Part shown: positions 25,209 through 33,725 of the stretch, in pieces | Layout: each line of letters begins with the position of its first letter | Numbering within the stretch: the first letter of the stretch is position 1 | Source: Halarcobacter anaerophilus | Lineage (GTDB): Bacteria; Campylobacterota; Campylobacteria; Campylobacterales; Arcobacteraceae | NCBI RefSeq assembly: GCF_006459125.1 | Contig: NZ_CP041070.1 | Span: forward strand, 124,001-188,000 | Direction of reading: 5' to 3' | DNA: 64,000 bases | Made by a program: the position numbers and the translations under genes | The notes under the pieces: generated by a model | What the model was told of the DNA's origin: nothing | The model's input: the letters and a program-made list of their open reading frames with translations, nothing else | The model's database searches: none

Positions 25209-26414
25209 ATGCCTTCTAGAAGTCTAAAGTTCATTTTTTTATTGTTTATTATTTTTATACAGGTTCTTAATGCCCAAGGGCTTGACTACAATTTTTATAA
25301 TCTAAAACTAACAACTTCCAATGATAAAAATGCAGAGGTAAAAGTACAGAAAAAAAGAGACTTCTTTGAGTATTCACTAAAATATAAACTAAGTAAAGAC
25401 GGATATGAATATATACAGACTCCCTATTACGACTTTAGCAATGTTGAAAATGAAAATTTCTCTAATTTGGTATTTGATAATCACTTCTATTTTGATGATA
25501 ATATCTGGTTAGATATTAATATGAACTATGAAAATTCAAAAGGTAAAACTATTAGCGGTTTTGGTAACCTTTTATATAGAAAAAACAGTATCTCCCAAAA
25601 TTCTAAAGTTGAATTTTTTTTTAAACCCAACTCTATTGTTACGACAAATATAAAGTTTGAAAATACAGATTTGGGTACCTCTTCTTATGACCGTTTTAAA
25701 AATAATGAAAATAAAAAATTAACTTTGAGTTTAAAAGGCGAATTTGATCTATTTACAATAAAAAGTTCTGTTTACCAGTTAAGCAGTGATTCTAACTATT
25801 TTTACAAAAGACTTGACTCTTACAGCTATTATCAACTTACAAATAAAAATTACAAAGGAGTAGAGCTTAATCTCTCAAAACAGATTGATGATACTTCTTT
25901 TGTTTCTAGCTCTTTTTTTAATGTAGATAGAAATTATAACTATTTTTATGAAGAGGAGGGGGAAGATAACTCTTCAAAACTAATAAATGAAGTTTATAAG
26001 GGAGTAGAACTCTTCTTTTCCAAAGAATTCTTAGAAAATTTAAAACTTATTGCCAGCGGGAAAATAACTGATGTGGAGATAATAAACAGTAATAAAGATT
26101 ATTTAATCGGTAAAAAACCTAAATACTCGCCTGAAAAAAAAGCAGAACTTCGTTTGGAGTATGCTTTGAAAAATATGGAAATCTCCGCAAATATTTCCCA
26201 TACAGGATCTAGGTATACCAACAGTTCAAATAGCAATGAATTGGATTCTTATACTTTAGGAGGTTTAGGGGCGACTTTTTATACGCAACTAATTAATAAA
26301 GATATAAAAATAAATCTTAATATTGAGAATCTTTTTGACAAAGAGTATTTTTTGTATTCTGATACTTTAGGCAGACCAAGAACACTCTTTTTTAATATTT
26401 CAATGGAGTTATAA
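25209..26414 (+). CDS. Outer-membrane beta-barrel protein like the C-terminal part of TonB-dependent receptors
   Basis: This is a probable outer-membrane protein of 401 residues, with signal peptide ending near FIQVLNAQG. The rest is a run of alternating polar and hydrophobic strands. The C-terminal 100 residues match TonB-dependent receptor barrels: PEKKAELRLEYALKN, ANISHTGSRYTNS and LNIENLFDKEYFLYSDTLG-RPRT. No TonB box or plug domain is visible, and it is roughly half the usual receptor length. It is either a plugless barrel or a shortened receptor that kept an intact frame, signal and SD (AAAAGG). No iron-uptake genes adjoin it. Confidence 0.6.
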   Translation: MPSRSLKFIFLLFIIFIQVLNAQGLDYNFYNLKLTTSNDKNAEVKVQKKRDFFEYSLKYKLSKDGYEYIQTPYYDFSNVENENFSNLVFDNHFYFDDNIWLDINMNYENSKGKTISGFGNLLYRKNSISQNSKVEFFFKPNSIVTTNIKFENTDLGTSSYDRFKNNENKKLTLSLKGEFDLFTIKSSVYQLSSDSNYFYKRLDSYSYYQLTNKNYKGVELNLSKQIDDTSFVSSSFFNVDRNYNYFYEEEGEDNSSKLINEVYKGVELFFSKEFLENLKLIASGKITDVEIINSNKDYLIGKKPKYSPEKKAELRLEYALKNMEISANISHTGSRYTNSSNSNELDSYTLGGLGATFYTQLINKDIKINLNIENLFDKEYFLYSDTLGRPRTLFFNISMEL

Positions 26415-26444
26415 AGAAGAGGTGAAATTCACCTCTTCTTTTTA
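26413..26444. terminator. Strong bidirectional terminator
   Basis: AAGAAGAGGTGAA and TTCACCTCTTCTT pair almost to the centre, with T runs on both strands. The hairpin lies between the convergent barrel gene and the 69-residue gene and touches both stop codons. Confidence 0.85.
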
Positions 26445-26651
26445 TTTATAGTAGTTTTTTAAAGCTTTTTTTGCTCTTTTATAAGCAGCTTTTGTATCTC
26501 TTCCAAATCCTCTGAAAGCGCCGTCTTTGTTGAAGAATTCAATTATATTTAAGTTACCTTTTTTCATTGAGATAACTCTAAAAATATCAAACTCTTTTTT
26601 CACTTTAGAGATTTTAGGAGAGCTTTTATCTGTAAGTATTGTAATACTCAT
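26442..26651 (-). CDS. Small basic protein of unknown function (69 aa)
   Basis: I do not recognise this protein. It has 69 residues, no signal peptide or membrane segment, and a Lys/Arg-rich C-terminal helix (GRDTKAAYKRAKKALKNYYK). The pattern is a short beta-rich half followed by a basic helix, as in small nucleic-acid or ribosome-associated proteins, but that is only a shape comparison. A good SD (AAAGGAGA) precedes the ATG, and a strong terminator follows, which supports real expression. It is divergent from the phosphate transporter gene across 256 bases of very AT-rich sequence with no other feature I can support. Confidence 0.65.
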   Translation of the reverse strand: MSITILTDKSSPKISKVKKEFDIFRVISMKKGNLNIIEFFNKDGAFRGFGRDTKAAYKRAKKALKNYYK

Positions 26652-26907
26652 TTTATCTCCTTTATTATTTATAAACTCTATATTTTATTACTATTCTAAT
26701 GAAAAAAGTATTTTTTGTCAAGAATTTTTAATGTAATTATATAATAATTTGTGAAAATTGATATATTTTTTGGAATATTATATAGAGAATAAAGATAAAT
26801 TAACTATTTTAGTAATAAATATTTTAAGTTTATTTAAAGGTTAAGTAAATAAAAACCCAATATAATCATAAAAAATTTTAATTACATTACGGTTACAAAG
26901 GAAAAAT

Positions 26908-28491
26908 TTGGATATTCAAACATTAGACAGGATTGATAGAGCTACGGAAAAAACTCTACCTTCATTTGCCAAATTCTCATTGGCGCTACTTTTTGTAGTG
27001 ATAGTGTTTCTTTGGAGTTATGCTTCACATGGAGATATTCATAACAATACGTTTCTAGTAATAGGCGCAGTTTTTGGAGCCTATATGGCTATGAATATCG
27101 GTGCAAATGATGTTGCAAACAATGTCGGTCCTGCTGTTGGTTCAAAAGCAATGACTCTTATGTGGGCAATTATTATTGCTGCGGTTTTTGAAGCATTGGG
27201 AGCCTTGATTGCCGGAGGGGATGTTGTAAAAACTATAAAAAAAGGTATTATTGACCCTGCTTTAATTGAAAATCCGGAAGTTTTTATTTGGGCTATGACG
27301 GCTGCTTTATTATCTGCTGCAATATGGTTAAATTTCGCTACTTCAATCGGTGCACCTGTTTCAACGACACACTCTATCGTAGGTGGAGTTATGGGTGCAG
27401 GTACGGCTGCGGCAGGTTTTTCTATAGTTTCATGGAGTACAATGGGTAAAATTGCCGCTTCTTGGGTTATCTCACCTATTTTAGGAGGTATTATTGCAGC
27501 AGCATTTTTATTTTTTATTAAAAAGAATATTATCTTCAAAAAAGATTTGAAAGAGTCGGCAAGCAAGTTTGTACCTCTTTTGGTTGCAATTATGGCTTGG
27601 GCTTTTTCTACCTATCTTATTTTAAAAGGTTTAAAAAAGCTTATTAAAATAGATTTTTTCTGGGCTTCCGTTATAGGTATAATTTTTGCTCTTATTGTTT
27701 ATATTTTGATAAAACCCATAATAATAAAGGCTTCTAAAAAGATTCAAAATGATAGAGATGGAATAAATAAACTTTTTACTATTCCTTTAATCTTTGCTGC
27801 TGCTTTGTTATCTTTTGCCCACGGAGCAAATGACGTAGCAAACGCTATTGGACCACTGGCGGCTATAAATGATGCTGTTATGAGTCATGAAATATCTTCA
27901 AATGTAGGTATTCCTTTATGGGTTATGGCTGTAGGTGCTATAGGTTTGGCTATAGGTTTGGCTTTATACGGTCCAAAATTGATAAAAACCGTAGGTTCTG
28001 AAATTACGGAGCTAGATCAGATAAGAGCTTTTTCTATTGCAATGGCAGCTGCAGTTACCGTAATTGTAGCAAGTCAGTTGGGGCTTCCCGTCTCTTCAAC
28101 TCATATTGCTGTAGGCGGGGTCTTTGGTGTAGGATTTTTAAGAGAGTGGTTAGACTCAAGTGAAGCAAAATTTATAAGAGATACTAGAAGAAAATTTAAA
28201 AAAGATAAAAAACTTTTGGAATCATATGAAGAAGAACTTGTAAAACTTGAAGCTTTAGAGAAAAAAGGCAAATCAGATTATGTAAAAATTGCGGGATTAT
28301 ATAAATCAATTGATGAAAAAATCGAGCAAGTAAAAAAAGAGAAAAGAGAGTTTAAAATCGCAAAAAGAGTTAAATACGTAAAAAGAGATGCCGTTAAAAA
28401 AATTATCGCCGCTTGGTTGATTACTGTACCTGCAGCTGCACTTCTTTCTGCTTGCATCTTTTTTATGATTAAAGGTTTTATGGCTTCTTAA
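26908..28491 (+). CDS. PiT-family inorganic phosphate transporter
   Basis: This is a membrane phosphate transporter of the PiT type, 527 residues. The duplicated signature occurs twice: GANDVANNVGPAVGS near residue 65 and GANDVANAIGPLAA near 306, each in an inverted-repeat half of the fold. The start codon is TTG, chosen because AAAGGA lies 6 bases before it and no ATG fits. A long charged, helical stretch (about 430-500) is inserted before the last membrane segment; it looks like a coiled coil and is unusual for short PiT proteins. Divalent metal-phosphate complexes are the usual substrate. Confidence 0.92.
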   Translation: MDIQTLDRIDRATEKTLPSFAKFSLALLFVVIVFLWSYASHGDIHNNTFLVIGAVFGAYMAMNIGANDVANNVGPAVGSKAMTLMWAIIIAAVFEALGALIAGGDVVKTIKKGIIDPALIENPEVFIWAMTAALLSAAIWLNFATSIGAPVSTTHSIVGGVMGAGTAAAGFSIVSWSTMGKIAASWVISPILGGIIAAAFLFFIKKNIIFKKDLKESASKFVPLLVAIMAWAFSTYLILKGLKKLIKIDFFWASVIGIIFALIVYILIKPIIIKASKKIQNDRDGINKLFTIPLIFAAALLSFAHGANDVANAIGPLAAINDAVMSHEISSNVGIPLWVMAVGAIGLAIGLALYGPKLIKTVGSEITELDQIRAFSIAMAAAVTVIVASQLGLPVSSTHIAVGGVFGVGFLREWLDSSEAKFIRDTRRKFKKDKKLLESYEEELVKLEALEKKGKSDYVKIAGLYKSIDEKIEQVKKEKREFKIAKRVKYVKRDAVKKIIAAWLITVPAAALLSACIFFMIKGFMAS

Positions 28492-28546
28492 AAGCAAAGA
28501 GACTACTACTATATGATAAAATATCCTTTTTTTAAAGGAATATTTT

Positions 28547-29464
28547 ATCGAAGCGTTAATTTCAGTTGCTACAATCTATCTTTTTATTATTATTGGTTTT
28601 ATCTACAAAAGAGCTTTTAAAAATCAGGTAAATGAGAGAAGTTTTGTTCTTCTAAATCTCTATTTTCTACAACCTATACTTATTTTTTGGGGATTAACAA
28701 GAGCAAAAATCGATGCGAGTTTTATTACTACGCCTTTTGTCTATTTTACGGCTGTTTTTATTACTTTAATTTTCTCTTTGCTTTATGCAAAAAAAATTTT
28801 TAGACATGATTTTCAGGATAAATCGGTTTTTCTTGCCGCTTCATTAGTGGGGAATACGGGAAATCTTGGAATTCCTCTTGGAATTGCACTTTTCGGTGAG
28901 GCAAGTGTTCCTTATACCTCTATTTTAAATATTGCAAATACTTTTTTTATCTATATTTTCTCAGTCTATTTTTTTGCAGGAGATAAATTTAAATTTTTTG
29001 ATGCTTTAAAAGAGGTAATCAAAATACCGGCTATTCATGCCTCTTTTATTGCTTTAGCTTTTAATTATTACGGGTTTGAACTAAGTTCTGATTTTGATAA
29101 ACTTTTTACTATGGGGGCTTATTCTGCAATTGTTATGCAGTTGCTTGTTTTCGGTATTTTTATTTCACAAGTAAAAATCAAAAGCGCAAATTGGAAATTG
29201 ACTTTTAATACCGTTCTTTTTAAACATATTGTTCTTCCTTTAGTAGGAATTTTTGTAATACTTAATTTTGATATTGATCCTTTTATCGGGGCAATTATTT
29301 TTTTAGAGTTGATTGTTCCTCTTGCTGTTAATAACGTAAATCTTTCATCTTTATATAACTGTAAACCTGTAGATACCACTTTTGCAATTTTAATAAGCAG
29401 TGCTACTTTTGTACTTCTTATATATTTTTATATTCTTATAATTCATAATCTTCTTGGAGTTTAA
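28547..29464 (+). CDS. Auxin efflux carrier (AEC) family transporter with apparent ATC start
   Basis: This inner-membrane carrier of the AEC (bile/auxin-type) family has about ten hydrophobic segments. LVGNTGNLGIPLGIALFGE and the C-terminal LIVPLAVNNVNLS are family features. A TTG at 28778 is the only conventional start in frame, but it would remove about 77 residues that clearly belong to the family, beginning EALISVATIYLFIIIGFIYK. The frame is open from 28520. I place the start at ATC 28547, which follows SD AAAGGA by seven bases and gives 305 residues, normal for the family. A sequence error at the start codon is the alternative. asnB follows after one base. Confidence 0.7.
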   Translation: MEALISVATIYLFIIIGFIYKRAFKNQVNERSFVLLNLYFLQPILIFWGLTRAKIDASFITTPFVYFTAVFITLIFSLLYAKKIFRHDFQDKSVFLAASLVGNTGNLGIPLGIALFGEASVPYTSILNIANTFFIYIFSVYFFAGDKFKFFDALKEVIKIPAIHASFIALAFNYYGFELSSDFDKLFTMGAYSAIVMQLLVFGIFISQVKIKSANWKLTFNTVLFKHIVLPLVGIFVILNFDIDPFIGAIIFLELIVPLAVNNVNLSSLYNCKPVDTTFAILISSATFVLLIYFYILIIHNLLGV

Positions 29465-29465
29465 A

Positions 29466-31244
29466 ATGTGTGGAATTTTAGGAACGAATTTTATCAGCGG
29501 TAACTTTGACGAGGCATTAAAAAACTTAAATAATAGAGGTCCCGATTTTAATAAAAAAGTTCATATTGATGAAAAAATGTTCGGCCATACAAGATTATCT
29601 ATTATAGATTTAGATGATGAAGCCAACCAGCCTATGGTTTTTGATGATATTTTGATAGTTTTTAACGGAGAAATCTATAACTATAAAGAGCTTATAGAAA
29701 ATGAAGATTTGGAGTGTAAAACTTCTTCTGATACGGAAGTTTTAATAAGACTTTATCAAAAATACGGTTATTCGTTTTTAAATAAATTAAACGGTATGTT
29801 CTCTTTTTGTATATATGATATTAAAAAACAAAAGTTTTTTTGTGCTAGAGACAGGTATGGGAAAAAACCGTTTTTTTATTATCTAAAAGAGAATAAATTT
29901 ATATTTTCAAGTTCAATCAACTCCATAATAGATATTTTAGGAACAACTCCTTGTTTAAATAAAGTTGCATTGTCTCAATATATACAATATTTTGTTCCTT
30001 TGGAAGATAACACTTTTTATAAAGATATAAAAGCACTTGAGTCCTCAACTTTTCTTGTTTATGACCAAAAAGAGTTTATAAAAAAAAGATATTACAAAAT
30101 AAATACCTATAAAAAAGTAAAAGATGAAAAAGAGGCTTTGGAAAATATTGAAGAGCTTCTTATAAAAAGTATTCAAGCAAGATTGGTTTCGGATGTTGAA
30201 GTAGGCTCTTTACTTAGCGGAGGTATAGACAGCTCCTTAATCTCGGCTTTATATTCAAAGATTTCCAATAAAAAGATTAATACCTTTTCAATAGGTTATA
30301 ATGAGCATAAAAACTATTGCGAACTTGATTTTGCCCATATTGCTGCAAAACATATAAATTCAAATCATACTCCAATAGAGATTGGTAAAAATGATTTTAT
30401 AGAGTATTTAGAAGATACGATTACGGCTTTAGAACAGCCTCACGGTGACAGTGCGGCAATTCCTCTTAATATTTTGACTAATAAAATCCATAAAGCAGGA
30501 ATAAAAACCGTATTAAGCGGTGAAGGGAGTGATGAACTCTTTTTAGGTTACGATAATTACTCAAAATTTTTAAAATATTATAAGTTTGAAAAGAGTCTCT
30601 CGTCTGAACAAAATTCTTTTTTGGATTCTATAATAGGTGCTTTGCAGAATAATACGAAAGAGAGTGAATATTTAAGAAGAATTATAAAAAAAGAGAACCT
30701 TTATAACTCTTTTGGAGAAATTTTTACGGATATTCAAAAAAGAAAACTTTTTAAAAAAGTTCCCTTTTTCAAAAGAGATACTCCTAAAAAAGACCCTGTT
30801 GACTGGATGAGTTATATTGATTTAAAAACCTGGCTGGGTGAATCTTTGTTAAGCAAAGTAGATAGAATCTCTATGAGAAACTCTTTGGAAGTTAGAACAC
30901 CGTTTTTGGATTACAGATTAGTTGATTATCTTTTTTCAGTCAATTCCGATATAAAAGTGGGAAATACAAATAAATATCTTCTAAAAAAGATTGCTTCTAA
31001 ATATATTCCGAATGTAATCGTAAACAGAACAAAAAAAGGGTTTAATTCTCCTTTTAACGAGTGGCTTCATAAAGAGTACAAAGATTCTGTTATTACGACT
31101 ATTTTAGAAGTAAATGCAAATACAAGACTTTTTAACGAAGAGTATTTAATTCATATTTACGAACTTTCAAAATCAAGGAAGTTTAAACAGCATTTGTGGT
31201 CTTTATTTATCTTTTCAAAATGGTATAAAAAGAGTTATTTATAA
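29466..31244 (+). CDS. asnB: Asparagine synthetase (glutamine-hydrolysing)
   Basis: AsnB makes asparagine from aspartate, ATP and glutamine. The start is the ATG at 29466 so that the nucleophile Cys is residue 2 (MCGILGT); a frame extension upstream to 29454 would destroy the active site. The glutaminase half contains NNRGPDF, HTRLSIIDL and FNGEIYNY. The synthetase half has the pyrophosphate loop LLSGGIDSSL near residue 250 and LSGEGSDELFLGYD. At 592 residues it is complete. It begins one base after the AEC carrier stop, so the two share a transcript. Confidence 0.94.
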   Translation: MCGILGTNFISGNFDEALKNLNNRGPDFNKKVHIDEKMFGHTRLSIIDLDDEANQPMVFDDILIVFNGEIYNYKELIENEDLECKTSSDTEVLIRLYQKYGYSFLNKLNGMFSFCIYDIKKQKFFCARDRYGKKPFFYYLKENKFIFSSSINSIIDILGTTPCLNKVALSQYIQYFVPLEDNTFYKDIKALESSTFLVYDQKEFIKKRYYKINTYKKVKDEKEALENIEELLIKSIQARLVSDVEVGSLLSGGIDSSLISALYSKISNKKINTFSIGYNEHKNYCELDFAHIAAKHINSNHTPIEIGKNDFIEYLEDTITALEQPHGDSAAIPLNILTNKIHKAGIKTVLSGEGSDELFLGYDNYSKFLKYYKFEKSLSSEQNSFLDSIIGALQNNTKESEYLRRIIKKENLYNSFGEIFTDIQKRKLFKKVPFFKRDTPKKDPVDWMSYIDLKTWLGESLLSKVDRISMRNSLEVRTPFLDYRLVDYLFSVNSDIKVGNTNKYLLKKIASKYIPNVIVNRTKKGFNSPFNEWLHKEYKDSVITTILEVNANTRLFNEEYLIHIYELSKSRKFKQHLWSLFIFSKWYKKSYL

Positions 31245-31361
31245 AAATTCTCCTTTTATAATATTTTAATAAGGAGTAAAAATATATAATAATCTCTCAT
31301 TTTTAAAGATTCTCAAAGACAAAATTGATAATATTCTTAAAAGTGAAATAGAAGGAATGGC

Positions 31362-31664
31362 ATGAACTTACTTATACCTGTAGATTGCAACAAAAGACAC
31401 GAAGCTCTATTGACAACGTTGGATACTTCAAAATATTGGGCTTTTGTTGAATTGGATGAAGGTCAAATAGTAAATTGTAAATTTTATAAAGATAGAAATG
31501 ATATTGAAGCTTGGGTTGAAAATGTTATCGTAATCAACGATCAAGAGTATACTTGGCAATTTTTAGAAGAGAATATCTCTGTTTTCGTTGCTCCTACACA
31601 AAGAAGTATAGATGAAATCGTTGAGGCTTTTTTACTCAAAAATCTTAAAGTTCTAACAAAATAA
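31362..31664 (+). CDS. Conserved-looking protein of unknown function (100 aa)
   Basis: I do not recognise this protein with confidence. It has 100 residues, no signal or membrane segment, and an alternating strand/helix pattern. The C-terminal half (FVAPTQRSIDEIVEAFLLKN) recalls the RNase-H-like fold of NifX/NafY-type proteins, but only weakly. SD AAGGAA lies 7 bases before the ATG. Its stop is three bases before the tRNA-Val gene, so the two are probably transcribed together. The preceding gap after asnB contains a short inverted repeat (CTCCTT/AAGGAG) that could be a weak terminator. Confidence 0.6.
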   Translation: MNLLIPVDCNKRHEALLTTLDTSKYWAFVELDEGQIVNCKFYKDRNDIEAWVENVIVINDQEYTWQFLEENISVFVAPTQRSIDEIVEAFLLKNLKVLTK

Positions 31665-31667
31665 TCA

Positions 31668-31742
31668 GGTCGTATAACTCAGTGGTAGAGTGGCACCTTG
31701 ACATGGTGTTGGTCACTGGTTCAAGTCCAGTTACGACCACCA
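31668..31742 (+). tRNA. tRNA-Val (anticodon GAC)
   Basis: A full cloverleaf can be drawn. The acceptor stem is GGTCGTA paired with TACGACC. The D loop holds AGTGGTAGAG, and the anticodon loop TTGACAT reads GAC in its centre. The T arm contains GGTTCAAGTCC. CCA is encoded, giving 75 bases. GAC reads the valine codons GUC and GUU. Confidence 0.95.
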
Positions 31743-31919
31743 CATTTATTAAATGCTGTCCTAAAATCTTATATATAAATAATACTTTTATAACTTTTGA
31801 TTATACTCTTTAAAAATTCTTTTAAATGCAATTATGGTAAAATCTCGTCCTCTTTGATGGAATAGGACCTTTCTTTCTTCTTTTTTATCAAACTAATCAA
31901 TCTTTATAAAAGGATAATA

Positions 31920-32972
31920 ATGAGAAATTTTCTTAAAATTATACTATTTCTTTCTCTGTTTTTTAGTTTCTCTTATGCTCAAAAAGTATACAGACTAAAA
32001 ATGGCAACAACTTGGACTTCAACTCAGTCTCCTTTGTTTGACACGGCGCTTCATATGGCAAAATTGGCGCAAGAGCTTTCAAACGGGGAATTAAAAATAA
32101 GAGTTGACGCTTCAAACAAACATAAAGCGCCTTTTGGTGTTTTGGATATGGTAAAAGGAGGGCAGTATGATTTGGCTCATACAGCTTCGTATTATTGGAA
32201 AGGGAAAGATATCGCTACTTTGCCTTTCACTTCAATGCCTTTTGGTTTAACTGCACCTGAACAATACGCTTGGTTCTACGAAGGCGGCGGTTTGGAACTA
32301 ATGCAAAAAATCTATGCAAAACATAAAATACTATCTTTCCCCGGAGGTAATACGGGAGTTCAAATGGGTGGATGGTTTAGAAAAGAGATTAAATCTCTTG
32401 ATGACCTAAAAGGATTAAAAATGAGAATCCCAGGTTTTGCAGGAGAGATTATGGCAAAATTAGGGGTTCAAGTTACAAATATTGCAGGGGGAGAATTATA
32501 TACCTCTTTAGAAAGACATACAATAGATGCTTTAGAGTGGGTAGGACCTTCAATGGATATTAATATGGGATTCCATAAAGTTGCTCCTTATTATTATACA
32601 GGATGGCACGAACCGGCTTCTGAAATGCAGTTTATCGTAAATAAAAGAGTATTTGACAAACTGCCTAAACATTTGCAGATCGTACTTACTTCTGCCATGA
32701 AATTAGCTGCTTATGATATGTATATTCAAAATTATGATATGAATGCAACAGCCTGGCAAAAAATGAAAAAAGAGTATCCTAATATTCAGGTAAAAACTTT
32801 TCCTAAAAAAGTAATGGATGCAATGAAAAAAGCGAATAAAGAGTTAAGAGCCGAAATGTCGGCAAAATCTCCTGAAATAAAAGAGGTTTTAGATTCACAA
32901 GATGCTTATATGAAAAAAATAAGAGAGTGGTCTAAAATGTCGGATTATCTTTATTTAAAAGATAATATCTAA
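31920..32972 (+). CDS. Orphan TRAP periplasmic binding protein, close paralogue of the lactate-locus DctP
   Basis: This periplasmic TRAP receptor of 350 residues has signal peptide MRNFLKIILFLSLFFSFSYA. It shares long identical stretches with the binding protein at 14132-15202, including VLDMVKGGQY, AHTASYYWKGKDI, GGWFRKEI, LKGLKMRIPGFAGE and YYYTGWHEPA. By eye about two thirds of the positions are the same. No dctQ or dctM gene adjoins it, so it may work with the permease at 12-14 kb or act only in sensing. It is alone on its strand between tRNA-Val and the convergent frdB-like gene. Confidence 0.9.
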   Translation: MRNFLKIILFLSLFFSFSYAQKVYRLKMATTWTSTQSPLFDTALHMAKLAQELSNGELKIRVDASNKHKAPFGVLDMVKGGQYDLAHTASYYWKGKDIATLPFTSMPFGLTAPEQYAWFYEGGGLELMQKIYAKHKILSFPGGNTGVQMGGWFRKEIKSLDDLKGLKMRIPGFAGEIMAKLGVQVTNIAGGELYTSLERHTIDALEWVGPSMDINMGFHKVAPYYYTGWHEPASEMQFIVNKRVFDKLPKHLQIVLTSAMKLAAYDMYIQNYDMNATAWQKMKKEYPNIQVKTFPKKVMDAMKKANKELRAEMSAKSPEIKEVLDSQDAYMKKIREWSKMSDYLYLKDNI

Positions 32973-32991
32973 AAGGTTTAAAACCTTTTAG
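32969..32991. terminator. Bidirectional hairpin between orphan dctP and frdB-like gene
   Basis: CTAAAAGGTT (32969-32978) and its exact complement (32982-32991) enclose a 3-base loop. The hairpin covers both stop codons of the convergent genes, with T/A runs on either side. Confidence 0.6.
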
Positions 32992-33725
32992 AATCCATTC
33001 GGGTTAAATCCTCCAAAAGAATCAAAACCAGTATCAAAGCCGCTGTTAAAAGATGCTATTGATTTATCTTCATACCCTTTTTGTACGGATTTCATTCTTA
33101 AATTCATAATATCACTTTTGGGATCAATAAATTGAGGACAGACAAGAGTACAGTTACCGCATAAAGTACAGTCCCAAATTCCGTTATTTTGGATTTTTTC
33201 TAGGATAGGAGCGCTATTTGACTCTTTTTTATCATTTACATATCTCAATGCTCTTGTAAGAGAATAAGGACCTAGAAAATCTTTATTTACTTCATAAACA
33301 GGACAAGAGCTGAAACAGCTTTGACAAAGAATACAATTACTTTGGGTATCAATAAGTTTTTCATCACTTTTTGTAATTTGCCCGCTGCTTGCTTTATGTA
33401 AAAAAGTTTCGCTGTTTTCTAAAAGTTTATATTCATGTTCCAAATCTACTATTAGATCTTTGATTACCTTTGCGTTATTTAAAGGTTCAACTAAATCATT
33501 ATCTTTAAAATGCGTTTTACAGGCTAATCTTTCAGTTCCGTTCACTCTTACGGCACAGCTTCCGCAAACTCCTGTTTTACAACCGCATCTAAAAGCAAAA
33601 GAGTTGTCTTTTTTCTCTTTTACTTCTATTAGAGCATTAAGTATTGTTTCTTCCTTATCTATTTCAAACTCTTCTATATAAGGCTTTTTTTCTTTACTTT
33701 TTTCTCTTTTTATTCTAATTTTCAT
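32988..33725 (-). CDS. Iron-sulfur subunit of a succinate dehydrogenase/fumarate reductase-like enzyme
   Basis: This is a 245-residue electron-transfer subunit. The 2Fe-2S motif lies near residues 42-70 (CGCKTGVCGSCAVRVNG, then a fourth Cys in RLACKT). The next cluster is CILCQSCFSSCPVYE. The third motif, CTLCGNCTLVCPQ, has four cysteines where classical SdhB/FrdB have three and a 3Fe-4S cluster. Its ATG overlaps the flavoprotein stop by four bases, so the two subunits are coupled. No gene for a haem- or quinone-binding membrane anchor follows. The electron partner is therefore unknown. Confidence 0.85.
   Translation of the reverse strand: MKIRIKREKSKEKKPYIEEFEIDKEETILNALIEVKEKKDNSFAFRCGCKTGVCGSCAVRVNGTERLACKTHFKDNDLVEPLNNAKVIKDLIVDLEHEYKLLENSETFLHKASSGQITKSDEKLIDTQSNCILCQSCFSSCPVYEVNKDFLGPYSLTRALRYVNDKKESNSAPILEKIQNNGIWDCTLCGNCTLVCPQFIDPKSDIMNLRMKSVQKGYEDKSIASFNSGFDTGFDSFGGFNPNGF

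Noticed and set aside
26652-26907. Hidden small gene in the AT-rich gap before the phosphate transporter
   Set aside because: No frame with an SD and reasonable codon use was found; the gap looks like two divergent promoters.
28778-29464. Shorter AEC protein starting at TTG 28778
   Set aside because: It would cut through the family-typical N-terminal membrane segments; no SD lies before that TTG.
31245-31361. CTCCTT/AAGGAG inverted repeat after asnB
   Set aside because: Six base pairs with a long AT loop and no T run; a weak terminator at best, not listed as a feature.
31840-31905. GTCCT/AGGAC hairpin before the orphan dctP
   Set aside because: Only five base pairs with a long loop; not enough to call a riboswitch or terminator.
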